The notes under the pieces were generated by a model that saw only the letters and a list, made by a program, of their open reading frames with translations, did not search any database and was not told the DNA's origin. The position numbers and the translations under genes were made by a program. Positions 6,732 through 13,874 of a DNA stretch of 16,017 bases are shown here, one piece after another. Source of the stretch: JAVZGQ01 sp039000685 (GTDB taxonomy: Archaea > Aenigmatarchaeota > Aenigmatarchaeia > CG10238-14 > SCSR01). Each line of letters begins with the position of its first letter. Positions within the stretch are counted from its first letter, which is position 1. The stretch lies in contig JAWBNW010000012.1 in NCBI GenBank assembly GCA_039000685.1, positions 1 through 16,017 of the forward strand, given 5' to 3'.

Positions 6732-9189
6732 GCTTAACACCTGTTATGTAAATTGTTCCATTGTAAATACCAGCATAAACTGGGGGAACATTCAGCCAAT
6801 ACCAAGTTGTGATATTTGTTTTTTCAGGAACATTCAACTTGATTATGGAATTAAGAGTTGACAAAGAGAAGAAACCATCTTCGATATTGCTGCTGATGTT
6901 GCTCCAGCTTATGTTCCCAACTTTTATGATAGAACCAAAAGTAGCGTTGATTAAGTCAGTGCCTCTTATGTAAAGGTCTAAGTTACAGCTACCCGGATTT
7001 ACCGTTATGTTGTATAAATTCTTTGAATTTCCTGGAGCTGGGTTATTGTAAGTGTTCGGTAAAAGTTCACCAAAGTCTATGGAAGACCAACTCAAACTGA
7101 AATCTACAGTACAGCCAACTATAGAAACAGTTGCATTTTTTGTAAAATTTGGCCAAACTTCTGAATAAGAGGAATTGAAGTATATTCCAAATTTCCAATC
7201 AGTGTTTATTTCACCTGAAGCGTTAACAACCCAAGTTAAATTGCAAAAGTCACCTGCATTCAAAGGATTGTTCGGACAAGCTTTCATTGCCAAAGCTGGA
7301 ATTTCATTCACGAAAAATGGTTTATCTCCATAGCTTGTGTTTATTGGTGTGTCTGGATAGGAAGAAGACAAATTATACATCAGAGTGCCATAAACATTGC
7401 CACAGGGGGCATCTCTACAAAAAACAGTTGCATTCACGAGAAAAGTAGAATTTTGAATCACATTGTTTGGTTCTTCTGTGTTAGGCAAAACTAGCTCAAC
7501 TTCCAAGTAGCCTACAGAATAGCCAACATAAAATTGAACATACTCTTCTTTCAGAATTCCTTGATCAACATCTGCAGTAGAGTTGAGTCTTACTCTTGCT
7601 TTATTCTCAGAGATGTAGTTTTGTGGGTTTGTTGTGACATTGCACCATATCGTGTAGTAATTGTTGGCAAAAACAGAAACATTCTGGCAAGGGGAAGCAT
7701 CCCAATCTGAATTGACAAAATCATAAATTGTCATGTTGTAAACATCGTCAACGGTAGAAGTGAAGTTTATTGAAACATTCAAGCTAACCAAATTTCCAAC
7801 ATAGCTAACAGTTGAATTGTGCTCGACGCTTAGCTGATAAATTGGTGAGCAATAGCCATTCCATTCTGTTCCAGACGGCGTGTAAGTGAAAAATCTTGCA
7901 CTACTAGTAGAATTAACTTCAGCAAAAATGAAATTTTTATTACAAATTCCTAAGTTTACACTAGCCAAGTAAGAGGCTGCAGAGACCCACTTCAAACCAG
8001 AAGCTACATAGCTCACATCTACAGGCCCGACAATTCTTGTATTCCAATTGTAAATTGAAAATGTATGGTTTCCATCAACAGTATCATAATAAGCTATGAT
8101 AAAATGAGTTGAGTTTATGGCAGAAACAGAAACAAAAGCTCCACTTGTTCCCACATCAGTATCTTCATCTATCGGCCCAACAACTCTTGTTCCAGCGCTA
8201 TTGTAAATTGAGAAAGTTATGTCTCCATCAGCAGCATCGTAGTAAGCAACAACAAAGTGTGTGGAATTCAAAGCAGTTAAAGCTAAAGAATAAGAATTTC
8301 CTATTGCTGCATCTTCGTCTGTAGCCGCCACAACAGCAGTTCCTGTTATTGTGTAAACAGCATATGTAGCGTCATCAGTATTTCCTGCATCATAATAGAA
8401 GAAAGCGAAGTGAGTTGAATTCAAAGCTGCGACATGAACATTGTAGCAATCTGTTGAAACTCCTTGATCAACATCTACAGGCCCAGCAACTCTTGTTTGT
8501 GTTACTAAATTCCAAGTCGAGAAAGTTGCATCTTGATCTGTACTGTCAAAATAGCCTATAACTATGTGGGTTGAATTGAAAGCTGAAATAGAAGCGGACC
8601 AACTTGCTGTCCCCACATCAGTATCTTCATCTATTGGCCCAATTCCTAAATATCCTTGGTAGTCATAAACTACAAAGCTCGTGTCTTGCTCACCACTATC
8701 ATACCAAGCTATGGCAAAGTGGGTTGAGTTTAGAGCAGAAACCGAAACTGAATTATAATTGCAATAAGTGTTCGTATCCACTGTTATAGGACCTGTTAAC
8801 AAGCTTCCATAAGTAGTATAAACAGCAAATTTTACAGAAGCTGTTGAATTTTCACACCAGCTTACTACAAACTTATCAGAATTTAAAGGGGTGACAGATA
8901 AGGCTCCGACATTCTGATTGGTGAATGTTGTTGGCCCAGAATAGTATGGGGTGATGTCCGCTTCTGTTATATCCCAAGTTAAACCATCGGTGTTAGAATT
9001 CAAGTAAGAATCTATTTGTTGTTGATCTACGGTGGAGGCGTTTCCTGTGACATTTGCGGAAGAAGTTTGATTGAATTGTGATGTCGGGTCAACCCCTTGT
9101 GTAAGGGATATAGGTAATTTAAAGATAAGAAGGAAGAAAGAGATCGAAGCCAATAAAAAAAGTTTCAAAAAAATTGCTTCAGCTTTCAC
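6724..9189 (-). CDS. Large secreted protein with predicted seven-bladed beta-propeller, 821 aa
   Basis: Hydrophobic signal region at residues 6-28, a Thr/Asn/Gln-rich stretch to about 75, then seven units of about 50 residues (94-450) sharing the pattern S-V-S-A-L-N-S-T-H-F-x-x-x-Y-Y-D...F-S-x-Y...G-P-x-D-x-D. Their number and length suggest a beta-propeller. The NST sequon recurs at the same place in five units in a row (N154, N205, N257, N308, N359). Residues 450-821 hold several Ig-like segments with many more sequons and scattered Cys, possibly disulphide-bonded. No C-terminal anchor is seen. The longest frame starts at 9321 inside minD; I chose GTG at 9187-9189 because GAGGTGA stands four bases before it and a signal peptide follows. 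Likely a glycosylated adhesin or envelope component. Confidence 0.85.
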   Translation of the reverse strand: MKAEAIFLKLFLLASISFFLLIFKLPISLTQGVDPTSQFNQTSSANVTGNASTVDQQQIDSYLNSNTDGLTWDITEADITPYYSGPTTFTNQNVGALSVTPLNSDKFVVSWCENSTASVKFAVYTTYGSLLTGPITVDTNTYCNYNSVSVSALNSTHFAIAWYDSGEQDTSFVVYDYQGYLGIGPIDEDTDVGTASWSASISAFNSTHIVIGYFDSTDQDATFSTWNLVTQTRVAGPVDVDQGVSTDCYNVHVAALNSTHFAFFYYDAGNTDDATYAVYTITGTAVVAATDEDAAIGNSYSLALTALNSTHFVVAYYDAADGDITFSIYNSAGTRVVGPIDEDTDVGTSGAFVSVSAINSTHFIIAYYDTVDGNHTFSIYNWNTRIVGPVDVSYVASGLKWVSAASYLASVNLGICNKNFIFAEVNSTSSARFFTYTPSGTEWNGYCSPIYQLSVEHNSTVSYVGNLVSLNVSINFTSTVDDVYNMTIYDFVNSDWDASPCQNVSVFANNYYTIWCNVTTNPQNYISENKARVRLNSTADVDQGILKEEYVQFYVGYSVGYLEVELVLPNTEEPNNVIQNSTFLVNATVFCRDAPCGNVYGTLMYNLSSSYPDTPINTSYGDKPFFVNEIPALAMKACPNNPLNAGDFCNLTWVVNASGEINTDWKFGIYFNSSYSEVWPNFTKNATVSIVGCTVDFSLSWSSIDFGELLPNTYNNPAPGNSKNLYNITVNPGSCNLDLYIRGTDLINATFGSIIKVGNISWSNISSNIEDGFFSLSTLNSIIKLNVPEKTNITTWYWLNVPPVYAGIYNGTIYITGVKHE
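6738..6742 (-). promoter_or_regulatory. Shine-Dalgarno deciding the 197-aa gene start
   Basis: AGGTG on the minus strand, six bases before the ATG at 6731. It overlaps the alternative GTG start at 6738-6740, which therefore cannot use it. Confidence 0.6.
7840..8909 (-). repeat. Seven tandem ~50-residue propeller units in the 821-aa gene
   Basis: Approximate units by residue: 94-142, 146-195, 197-246, 249-297, 299-349, 351-397 and 400-450. Units 2-6 are the most alike; units 1 and 7 are diverged. At DNA level, 8150-8180 and 8612-8642 are the same at 30 of 31 bases. They are 462 bases apart, about three units, and encode the repeated GPIDEDTDVGT. Confidence 0.75.
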
Positions 9190-9193
9190 AAAT

Positions 9194-9200
9194 TCACCTC
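9194..9200 (-). promoter_or_regulatory. Shine-Dalgarno deciding the 821-aa gene start
   Basis: GAGGTGA on the minus strand, containing the minD stop codon TGA (9194-9196), four bases before the GTG at 9189. A ribosome ending minD translation would be placed to start the next gene. Confidence 0.7.
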
Positions 9201-9958
9201 TTGAAAATTCCAAAAAATATTTCCAAAAAGCTAGGTTTTTTGTATTCAATTCCAGCAAGCTTTGAAGCAATTTCAAAAATTGCTTTGCTTGAAGGGGAAT
9301 TTTTATGCAAAATTGAAACAAGAGTTCTTTTGTTAATACTTTCTAGAACTTTTTCATCTTCTGGCACAATTCCAATCACAGGCAATTCTGTAAATTCTCT
9401 TGCTTCATCAGCAGATATTTCATAAGTTTTTTTCCTCACCCTGTTCAAAACAACTCCTATAGCTATTGGTCTAGAATCCAAAGAATTTAACAATTTGTTG
9501 CATTTAGTCACATCAACCAAAGAAGTTATGTAGGGATTAGCAACAAACAAAACTTCATCAGCTGCTTGCAATGCTATCAAAGCTTCTTTTCCAAGACCGG
9601 GGGCCGAGTCAAGCAAAACAATATCAAAATCTTTGAAGTTTTCTTTCAATTTTTCTCTGAAATTTCCAACATCGACATCAACTAAATCTTTCAGTTCAAG
9701 AGAAGCAGGTACAATTCTTAAGCCGGAAGGATGAGTGTAAACAACATCTTCAAATCTCGCTTCTCCCTTCAAAAAATTGTTTAGAGTCAAACTGTAAGAA
9801 TAATTTCTAAAGAGCAGGCTCAAGTGTGAGGTTGTTAAGTTGCAATCAACAACTGCAACTTTTTTCCCAAGCTGTGTTAAAGCTAGACCTAAATTTGCGG
9901 CTATCGTGGTTTTTCCCACACCACCTTTGCCAGAGCAAACATCAATTATTCTTACCAT
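9194..9958 (-). CDS. minD: MinD/ParA-like ATPase, copy 2 (inside the surface cluster)
   Basis: A 254-aa MinD/ParA ATPase, clearly a paralogue of the 3803-4597 gene. The deviant Walker A, SGKGGVGKTT, is at residues 9-18; the Walker B-like strand is IVLLDSAPGLG; switch I is VVDCNLTTSHLS, again with Asn at the place of E. coli MinD Asp40. The C-terminus (SFLEIFFGIFKR) is a short amphipathic, very hydrophobic helix like the bacterial MinD membrane-targeting sequence. Its ATG overlaps the stop of the 786-aa gene by one base (TAATG), with GGGGAT (9965-9970) as a Shine-Dalgarno, and its own stop lies in the ribosome site of the 821-aa gene. The sandwiching between two surface-protein genes argues that it works on them at the membrane. 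Confidence 0.94.
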   Translation of the reverse strand: MVRIIDVCSGKGGVGKTTIAANLGLALTQLGKKVAVVDCNLTTSHLSLLFRNYSYSLTLNNFLKGEARFEDVVYTHPSGLRIVPASLELKDLVDVDVGNFREKLKENFKDFDIVLLDSAPGLGKEALIALQAADEVLFVANPYITSLVDVTKCNKLLNSLDSRPIAIGVVLNRVRKKTYEISADEAREFTELPVIGIVPEDEKVLESINKRTLVSILHKNSPSSKAIFEIASKLAGIEYKKPSFLEIFFGIFKR

Positions 9959-12318
9959 TAACCAATCCCCTTTTCTTCTTCCAAAATTTCTTCTTCAGTT
10001 TCGGTGGAGACTTTTAAATTTTGGGCTTGTGTAGACTCAGCTTTCTCTTCCTTTTTCTTCAAATATTCTTTCACATCAGAAAGAAAATTTTTGATTTCTT
10101 CTCTATCTTGAGATTTAATTTTTCTTTTCTTGAGCAAAAAGGCAAGGGAAAAAGCAATTGCTGCGAAAAGCAAGATGTAAATCCAATCTGGAGCTATTTG
10201 AGGCAAAACTATTTTACCAAAGAACCCAACAGGCGTAACTCTTTGTGTTAAAGTCTGGTTTTTCTCAATTATAGTGAAGCCAAAGATTTTTTCTTTGGAA
10301 ACTTCTTCATTGAAAACCCTTAACTTACAACTCAAAGTTCCAGCAGAAGCATTTGCCGGAACAAAAAACTCTATTTTCAACTTCTTCTCTTCATTAACCT
10401 CAAGCTTTTCTATCCCATCTTGCAAAATGTAATATTCGTTTGGTATTCCTTCTATGAAAATTTTCAAGTCATGAAGCTCGGCTTGACCTATGTTAACAAC
10501 ACTGAAATCTTGAGTGAAATTTTCACCTTGATTTATTCTTATCGTATCTGGAAAAACAATAGAGATTTCTTTACTTTTCACGACCTGTAAAGTTAAGGTT
10601 GAATTAAAGCTTATGTAAGGATGTTTCTCTGCACTTAAAATCAAAGAATAATTCCCTTCTTTTTCAGGAGATAAAAATTCTATTGTAAATAAACCATTGC
10701 TATCTGAAAAAACCCTTTCTTTAATTGAAGTGTTTTTGATTTGTAGAGTTATGGTAGCATTACTAACAGGATTTCTTTGTTCGTCTATAACCATCCCCCT
10801 GAGTTTGACCAAGTCTTTAAGGTAAAAGATTTCTTTATTCAAGTTGAAATCGACTGAAAGCTTTTCCTCAGTTCCAATTGCATAAGCAGATAGACTTGAT
10901 GTGTTGACATAGACCATGTTTCTAATAACATCGATTGAAGCACCAATTTCATTCCATCTTCCATAACATTCTTTCTTTCCAGAATTCCAATCTTCACATT
11001 TGTAAACTTTAAGCAAATTCTCATTCAAAACATTGCTTTCAGAATACTTCATCTCTATCGAAGCTTTGTAATATCTCAAATCAGTTTCATAAACAAACAA
11101 ACCAACAACATTCAAGCCCGGGACATCTGCCGAACCAAAGTAATAATATTTTACAGGATCTTCAAATCTGTTTATTTCTACATCATACAATCGTAAAGTT
11201 GATTGGGGAAAAACAAATTCAACATCATAAGTTCCTGGTGGCAAGTTTCCAGAGTAAGTTCCTGCTGAATCTGTGTAGAGCCTAAGTTTTTCTGTACCAC
11301 CCGAATAAAAGCTTATTCTTGTAGAAACTCCTTTATCATTTTCATCAGTTATTCTTCCAGATATGGGGACAATGTAGTCAATTGGTCTACTGCTCGTGTA
11401 AGAATAGTTATTGTGCGAGAGAGTTGCTACAAGGTTATAACTACCAGAAGATAAGCTTGGCGCAATTATTGCTATATTATAATAATTACCTGATGGTGAT
11501 ATGGTAGCAATAGTAGCCTGAGTTGATCCAATTTGGACTGCTAGATTTTCCATATTCAAAGGAATGATAATTCCCCTGTCAAAAGCTTGAATTTTCAAGT
11601 TAATAGTTTCATTTGGTTTGACCCAAGTTTTATCCACACTTATTATCGAGAATTGTATTGGTTCTTGAATCACAAAACTAGTAGTTTCAGTGGCATTAAC
11701 TCTATCATAAGAAACAAATATTCTTAAATTATGTGTTTTGATGGGATCAGCTATTTCTGAAGAATTGAGAAAGATGAGCCAACCAATATTTGGATCATAA
11801 GGTGGTCTTATTTCTGGTTTTATTGGTAGAGCATCAAGAGTTATGTTGAATTTCACATCAGAAGAATTTATTGGCTGTTCATTCTTCTTGACTAAAATAC
11901 CAATCTCTATCATATCACCAAGATAAATTGTTGTTGGGGAAATGTTAGTTATGCTTGTCACAAATTTAGAAACATTGAAATTTGCTGTTTTTTGATCAGA
12001 TTCATTTCCTTTTGAACAATTGATTATTGCTGTAAAGGCATCTGCTTTATTCCTCCAGTATGTTGAATCAATTTTTGCAGAATAAATTTCATCGCTGCGA
12101 GTGAAATTTTCTGCATAAATTATATATCCACTACTGCCAACAAGCTTTGCAGAAACATTTTCTCCTTCACTACAATTGACTTTTATCAACAGAGATTCAT
12201 CGACCCAAATGTCAGGTGAAGGGCTAAAAACAATCTCATTGATTGTTGGTGAAGCAAGAGCAGGAATAGGTAAAATTAAAATTCCAATTACAAATGCAAA
12301 CAAAATTGCTTTTTTCAT
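9958..12318 (-). CDS. Multi-domain Ig-like surface protein with cytoplasmic tail, 786 aa
   Basis: Signal peptide at residues 1-22 (cleavage after ALA). Residues 25-310 hold about three Ig-like domains. Residues 314-370 resemble a carboxypeptidase regulatory-like (transthyretin-type) domain (ISGRITDENDKG, DSAGTYSGNLPPGTYDVEF). Residues 405-482 hold a motif common in archaeal surface proteins, ending SLSAYAIG. Residues 495-580 look like a second regulatory or macroglobulin-type domain (GMVIDEQRNPVSNATI), and 585-685 like a NEW3/CARDB domain (VVNIGQAELHDLKIFIEG). A transmembrane helix (about 711-730) precedes a 56-residue charged, probably coiled cytoplasmic tail, which could contact the MinD protein encoded next. 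Its ATG overlaps the stop of the regulator gene (ATGA) and has AGGTGAG (12324-12330) upstream. Confidence 0.88.
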   Translation of the reverse strand: MKKAILFAFVIGILILPIPALASPTINEIVFSPSPDIWVDESLLIKVNCSEGENVSAKLVGSSGYIIYAENFTRSDEIYSAKIDSTYWRNKADAFTAIINCSKGNESDQKTANFNVSKFVTSITNISPTTIYLGDMIEIGILVKKNEQPINSSDVKFNITLDALPIKPEIRPPYDPNIGWLIFLNSSEIADPIKTHNLRIFVSYDRVNATETTSFVIQEPIQFSIISVDKTWVKPNETINLKIQAFDRGIIIPLNMENLAVQIGSTQATIATISPSGNYYNIAIIAPSLSSGSYNLVATLSHNNYSYTSSRPIDYIVPISGRITDENDKGVSTRISFYSGGTEKLRLYTDSAGTYSGNLPPGTYDVEFVFPQSTLRLYDVEINRFEDPVKYYYFGSADVPGLNVVGLFVYETDLRYYKASIEMKYSESNVLNENLLKVYKCEDWNSGKKECYGRWNEIGASIDVIRNMVYVNTSSLSAYAIGTEEKLSVDFNLNKEIFYLKDLVKLRGMVIDEQRNPVSNATITLQIKNTSIKERVFSDSNGLFTIEFLSPEKEGNYSLILSAEKHPYISFNSTLTLQVVKSKEISIVFPDTIRINQGENFTQDFSVVNIGQAELHDLKIFIEGIPNEYYILQDGIEKLEVNEEKKLKIEFFVPANASAGTLSCKLRVFNEEVSKEKIFGFTIIEKNQTLTQRVTPVGFFGKIVLPQIAPDWIYILLFAAIAFSLAFLLKKRKIKSQDREEIKNFLSDVKEYLKKKEEKAESTQAQNLKVSTETEEEILEEEKGIG

Positions 12319-12530
12319 TTTTTCTCACCTTTAGCAACAGTATAAACATTAGCTTTTCCAACTTTGTGAAATTCTAGCTTGCCTTGATTCTTCATGGCTT
12401 CAAGATAGCCTATCAACACATACCTTTTGATACCGAGCTCTTTGGCAAGCCTAGAAGTTGATAAGATTCTTTTGCTAAGAATTTGGATTATCTTCTCTTC
12501 CACACTCTTATCTATGAGCCCTTTTTCCAT
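12315..12530 (-). CDS. Small winged-helix DNA-binding protein, 71 aa; likely regulator of the cluster
   Basis: Residues 9-66 fit a winged helix-turn-helix: helix 1 VEEKIIQILSKR, helix-turn-helix TSRLAKELGIKRYVLIGYLEAMKNQG, then a beta wing KLEFHKVGKANVYTV. It has no further domain. It is the first gene of the long minus-strand run, its stop overlaps the next start by the ATGA pattern, and the promoter just upstream holds two copies of a palindromic site. This is the usual layout of an autoregulated operon, so it probably controls the cluster. It starts without a Shine-Dalgarno, with a TATA box 26-33 bases before the ATG. The exact family (for example the many small archaeal ArsR- or MarR-like proteins) is not settled. 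Confidence 0.82.
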   Translation of the reverse strand: MEKGLIDKSVEEKIIQILSKRILSTSRLAKELGIKRYVLIGYLEAMKNQGKLEFHKVGKANVYTVAKGEKK

Positions 12531-12536
12531 ATAGTT

Positions 12537-12546
12537 ACAATATTGT
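12537..12546. promoter_or_regulatory. Proximal palindromic operator candidate
   Basis: Perfect 10-bp palindrome ACAATATTGT, part of the GTTACAATAT copy at 12534-12543. It lies between the TATA box and the regulator start codon, where a bound protein would block initiation. Confidence 0.5.
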
Positions 12547-12555
12547 TTTTTATAT

Positions 12556-12563
12556 TATTTAAA
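12556..12563 (-). promoter_or_regulatory. TATA box of the surface-protein cluster
   Basis: TTTAAATA on the minus strand, 26-33 bases before the ATG at 12530, flanked by the two palindromic sites. The spacing predicts a leaderless transcript. Confidence 0.6.
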
Positions 12564-12583
12564 CATTATTATATCATTGTATC

Positions 12584-12600
12584 TATATTGTTACAATATA
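12584..12600. promoter_or_regulatory. Distal palindromic operator candidate
   Basis: Inverted repeat with 8-bp arms, TATATTGT and ACAATATA, and a one-base centre. It contains the same GTTACAATAT word (12590-12599) as the proximal site, 56 bases away in the same orientation, and stands upstream of the TATA box. Confidence 0.5.
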
Positions 12601-12604
12601 AAAC

Positions 12605-13351
12605 TCAAATCCCCCTCAGAAAGAGTTTTAATTTATCCATGAAATAATAAACAAACCAAAAAACCCCACTTTCTTTCTTCATCTCAAAACTCTCTTCGCT
12701 CTTATATTTACCCCCATCCGAAGCCACAATTAGATTAATCTTTTCTTCGGTCCAGACGGTTGGATAATAGCTGATAGCTACAGTTCTTTCTTCATTTTCT
12801 CCAAGGAAATTAATCTTCTTTTGTTCAAATATCCATCCAGGAGGAAATTCAGAAGGCAAAATTACAATGTCACTCACATTGTTTTTGGCTTTGATATCAA
12901 AAACAATGAAATCCTCATAAGTTCTGAAATTTTTTATTTCAAAAATATCTTCTGGAGAATAAGAATTTTTCTTTTCTATTTCAAAATTCTTCTCAAAAAT
13001 TTCATTCCCAAAATATGATCTAATCCTTGCATGGAATTTACCTGTAGAATTAGTGTACCAATAGATTTCAAAATTCTTTCTATCTCCAGGCATTAATGTG
13101 TTTTCTTTGCTCCAACCAGTGAAAACAATTCTAGATCCATTTAAAATATCTAGGCGAATTCTAGTTTTATATGAAACACTTCCTGTGTTGTAAAATTCAA
13201 TTTGAAATTTCAAAATATCTGTAGAAGAATCATAGGAAAAAGAGCTTATGTTTCCTTCCAGAGATTTAGGCACATTCACTTCTACTATGGCAGAATTTGC
13301 GACCAAAGTAAAAAATAAAATCAAGAAAAAAATGAAAGCCAGAAATTTCAT
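12605..13351 (-). CDS. Secreted Ig-like protein, 248 aa
   Basis: Signal peptide at residues 1-20 (MKFLAFIFFLILFFTLVANS). Two beta-rich domains follow: about 21-125, with a CARDB-type pattern (LKFQIEFYNTGSVSYKTRIRL, MPGDRKNFEIYW), and about 135-225 (VFDIKAKNNVSDIVIL, PPGWIFEQKKINFLG). The C-terminal 20 residues are strongly aromatic and hydrophobic and could dip into the membrane. A longer frame begins at 13408, but the ATG at 13349-13351 is preferred: GGAGATGA (13356-13363) precedes it at normal spacing and a signal peptide starts there. It is the last of three genes, four bases after the stop of the one before. No enzyme motif was seen. Confidence 0.82.
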   Translation of the reverse strand: MKFLAFIFFLILFFTLVANSAIVEVNVPKSLEGNISSFSYDSSTDILKFQIEFYNTGSVSYKTRIRLDILNGSRIVFTGWSKENTLMPGDRKNFEIYWYTNSTGKFHARIRSYFGNEIFEKNFEIEKKNSYSPEDIFEIKNFRTYEDFIVFDIKAKNNVSDIVILPSEFPPGWIFEQKKINFLGENEERTVAISYYPTVWTEEKINLIVASDGGKYKSEESFEMKKESGVFWFVYYFMDKLKLFLRGI

Positions 13352-13355
13352 GAAA

Positions 13356-13363
13356 TCATCTCC
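13356..13363 (-). promoter_or_regulatory. Shine-Dalgarno deciding the 248-aa gene start
   Basis: GGAGATGA on the minus strand overlaps the stop of the preceding gene and stands just before the ATG at 13351, so it supports that start over the longer frame from 13408. Confidence 0.55.
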
Positions 13364-13874
13364 AAAAATTGTATAAGAAGTCATACTTTGGTTTTTGAAT
13401 GATGACATCTATCTCACCAGAATAATTTCCAATTTTTGCTTGTTCAGCATAAAATTTAACTTCAATTGTAATTTTTTCCTTCTTGTGTAAAATGAAATCA
13501 TTCTTAGTGAAATTAACAAAAGGCGAGATATTTCCATAAACTTTAAAATTTATTTTAACATCTTTATCAGTTGGGTTTTCCAAGTCAATGAACCTTGTTC
13601 CAAAATTTTTTCCAACAGGAATTATACCAAAGTTAAGGTTCCAAGGATCTACAACAACCCCTATTTTCAACTTTTCTTCTGTTGGTCCTGTAGAAGAAAC
13701 GCTAACACTTGACGGATATCTTATTATTTCATAATTGAAGAAAAAATCCGAGCGAGTTTCAAAAGTCCTGTTTGTTACAAACTCTTTTGGTCCAGGCTGA
13801 TATCCAGATAAGATGAAGAGTAGAGCAAGAGTTGCAAAAAAAGCGACCATGAATTTTATTTTGAACTTTTTCAT
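13356..13874 (-). CDS. Small secreted Ig-like (ASH/HYDIN-type) protein, 172 aa
   Basis: Basic N-terminus then a hydrophobic segment (residues 9-23, MVAFFATLALLFILS) that serves as signal peptide or anchor; there is no lipobox Cys. Residues about 70-160 form one beta domain with the pattern NLNFGIIPVGKNFGTRFIDLENPTD, close to the ASH/HYDIN-type fold, in which a strand ending in G-x-x-P-x-G precedes a link to the next. Two sequons lie at NIS and NFT. The longest frame begins at a GTG (13881-13883); the ATG at 13872-13874 is chosen because it overlaps the previous stop by ATGA, and its N-terminus (MKKFKIKF) makes a better signal. No C-terminal anchor. Role unknown. Confidence 0.8.
   Translation of the reverse strand: MKKFKIKFMVAFFATLALLFILSGYQPGPKEFVTNRTFETRSDFFFNYEIIRYPSSVSVSSTGPTEEKLKIGVVVDPWNLNFGIIPVGKNFGTRFIDLENPTDKDVKINFKVYGNISPFVNFTKNDFILHKKEKITIEVKFYAEQAKIGNYSGEIDVIIQKPKYDFLYNFWR

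Noticed and set aside
7840..8909. CRISPR-like or tandem DNA repeat array
   Set aside because: The repetition is at the level of protein units about 150 bases long, in frame, without uniform spacers.
9190..9321. N-terminal extension of the 821-aa gene from an ATG at 9321
   Set aside because: It lies inside the conserved end of minD; the GTG at 9189 has a strong Shine-Dalgarno and a signal peptide directly after it.
10839..11024. 61-codon minus-strand frame inside the 786-aa gene
   Set aside because: It is an out-of-frame reading of the surface-protein gene without its own start signals.
13352..13408. N-terminal extension of the 248-aa gene
   Set aside because: It overlaps the preceding gene and would bury the signal peptide; the ATG at 13351 has a good Shine-Dalgarno.
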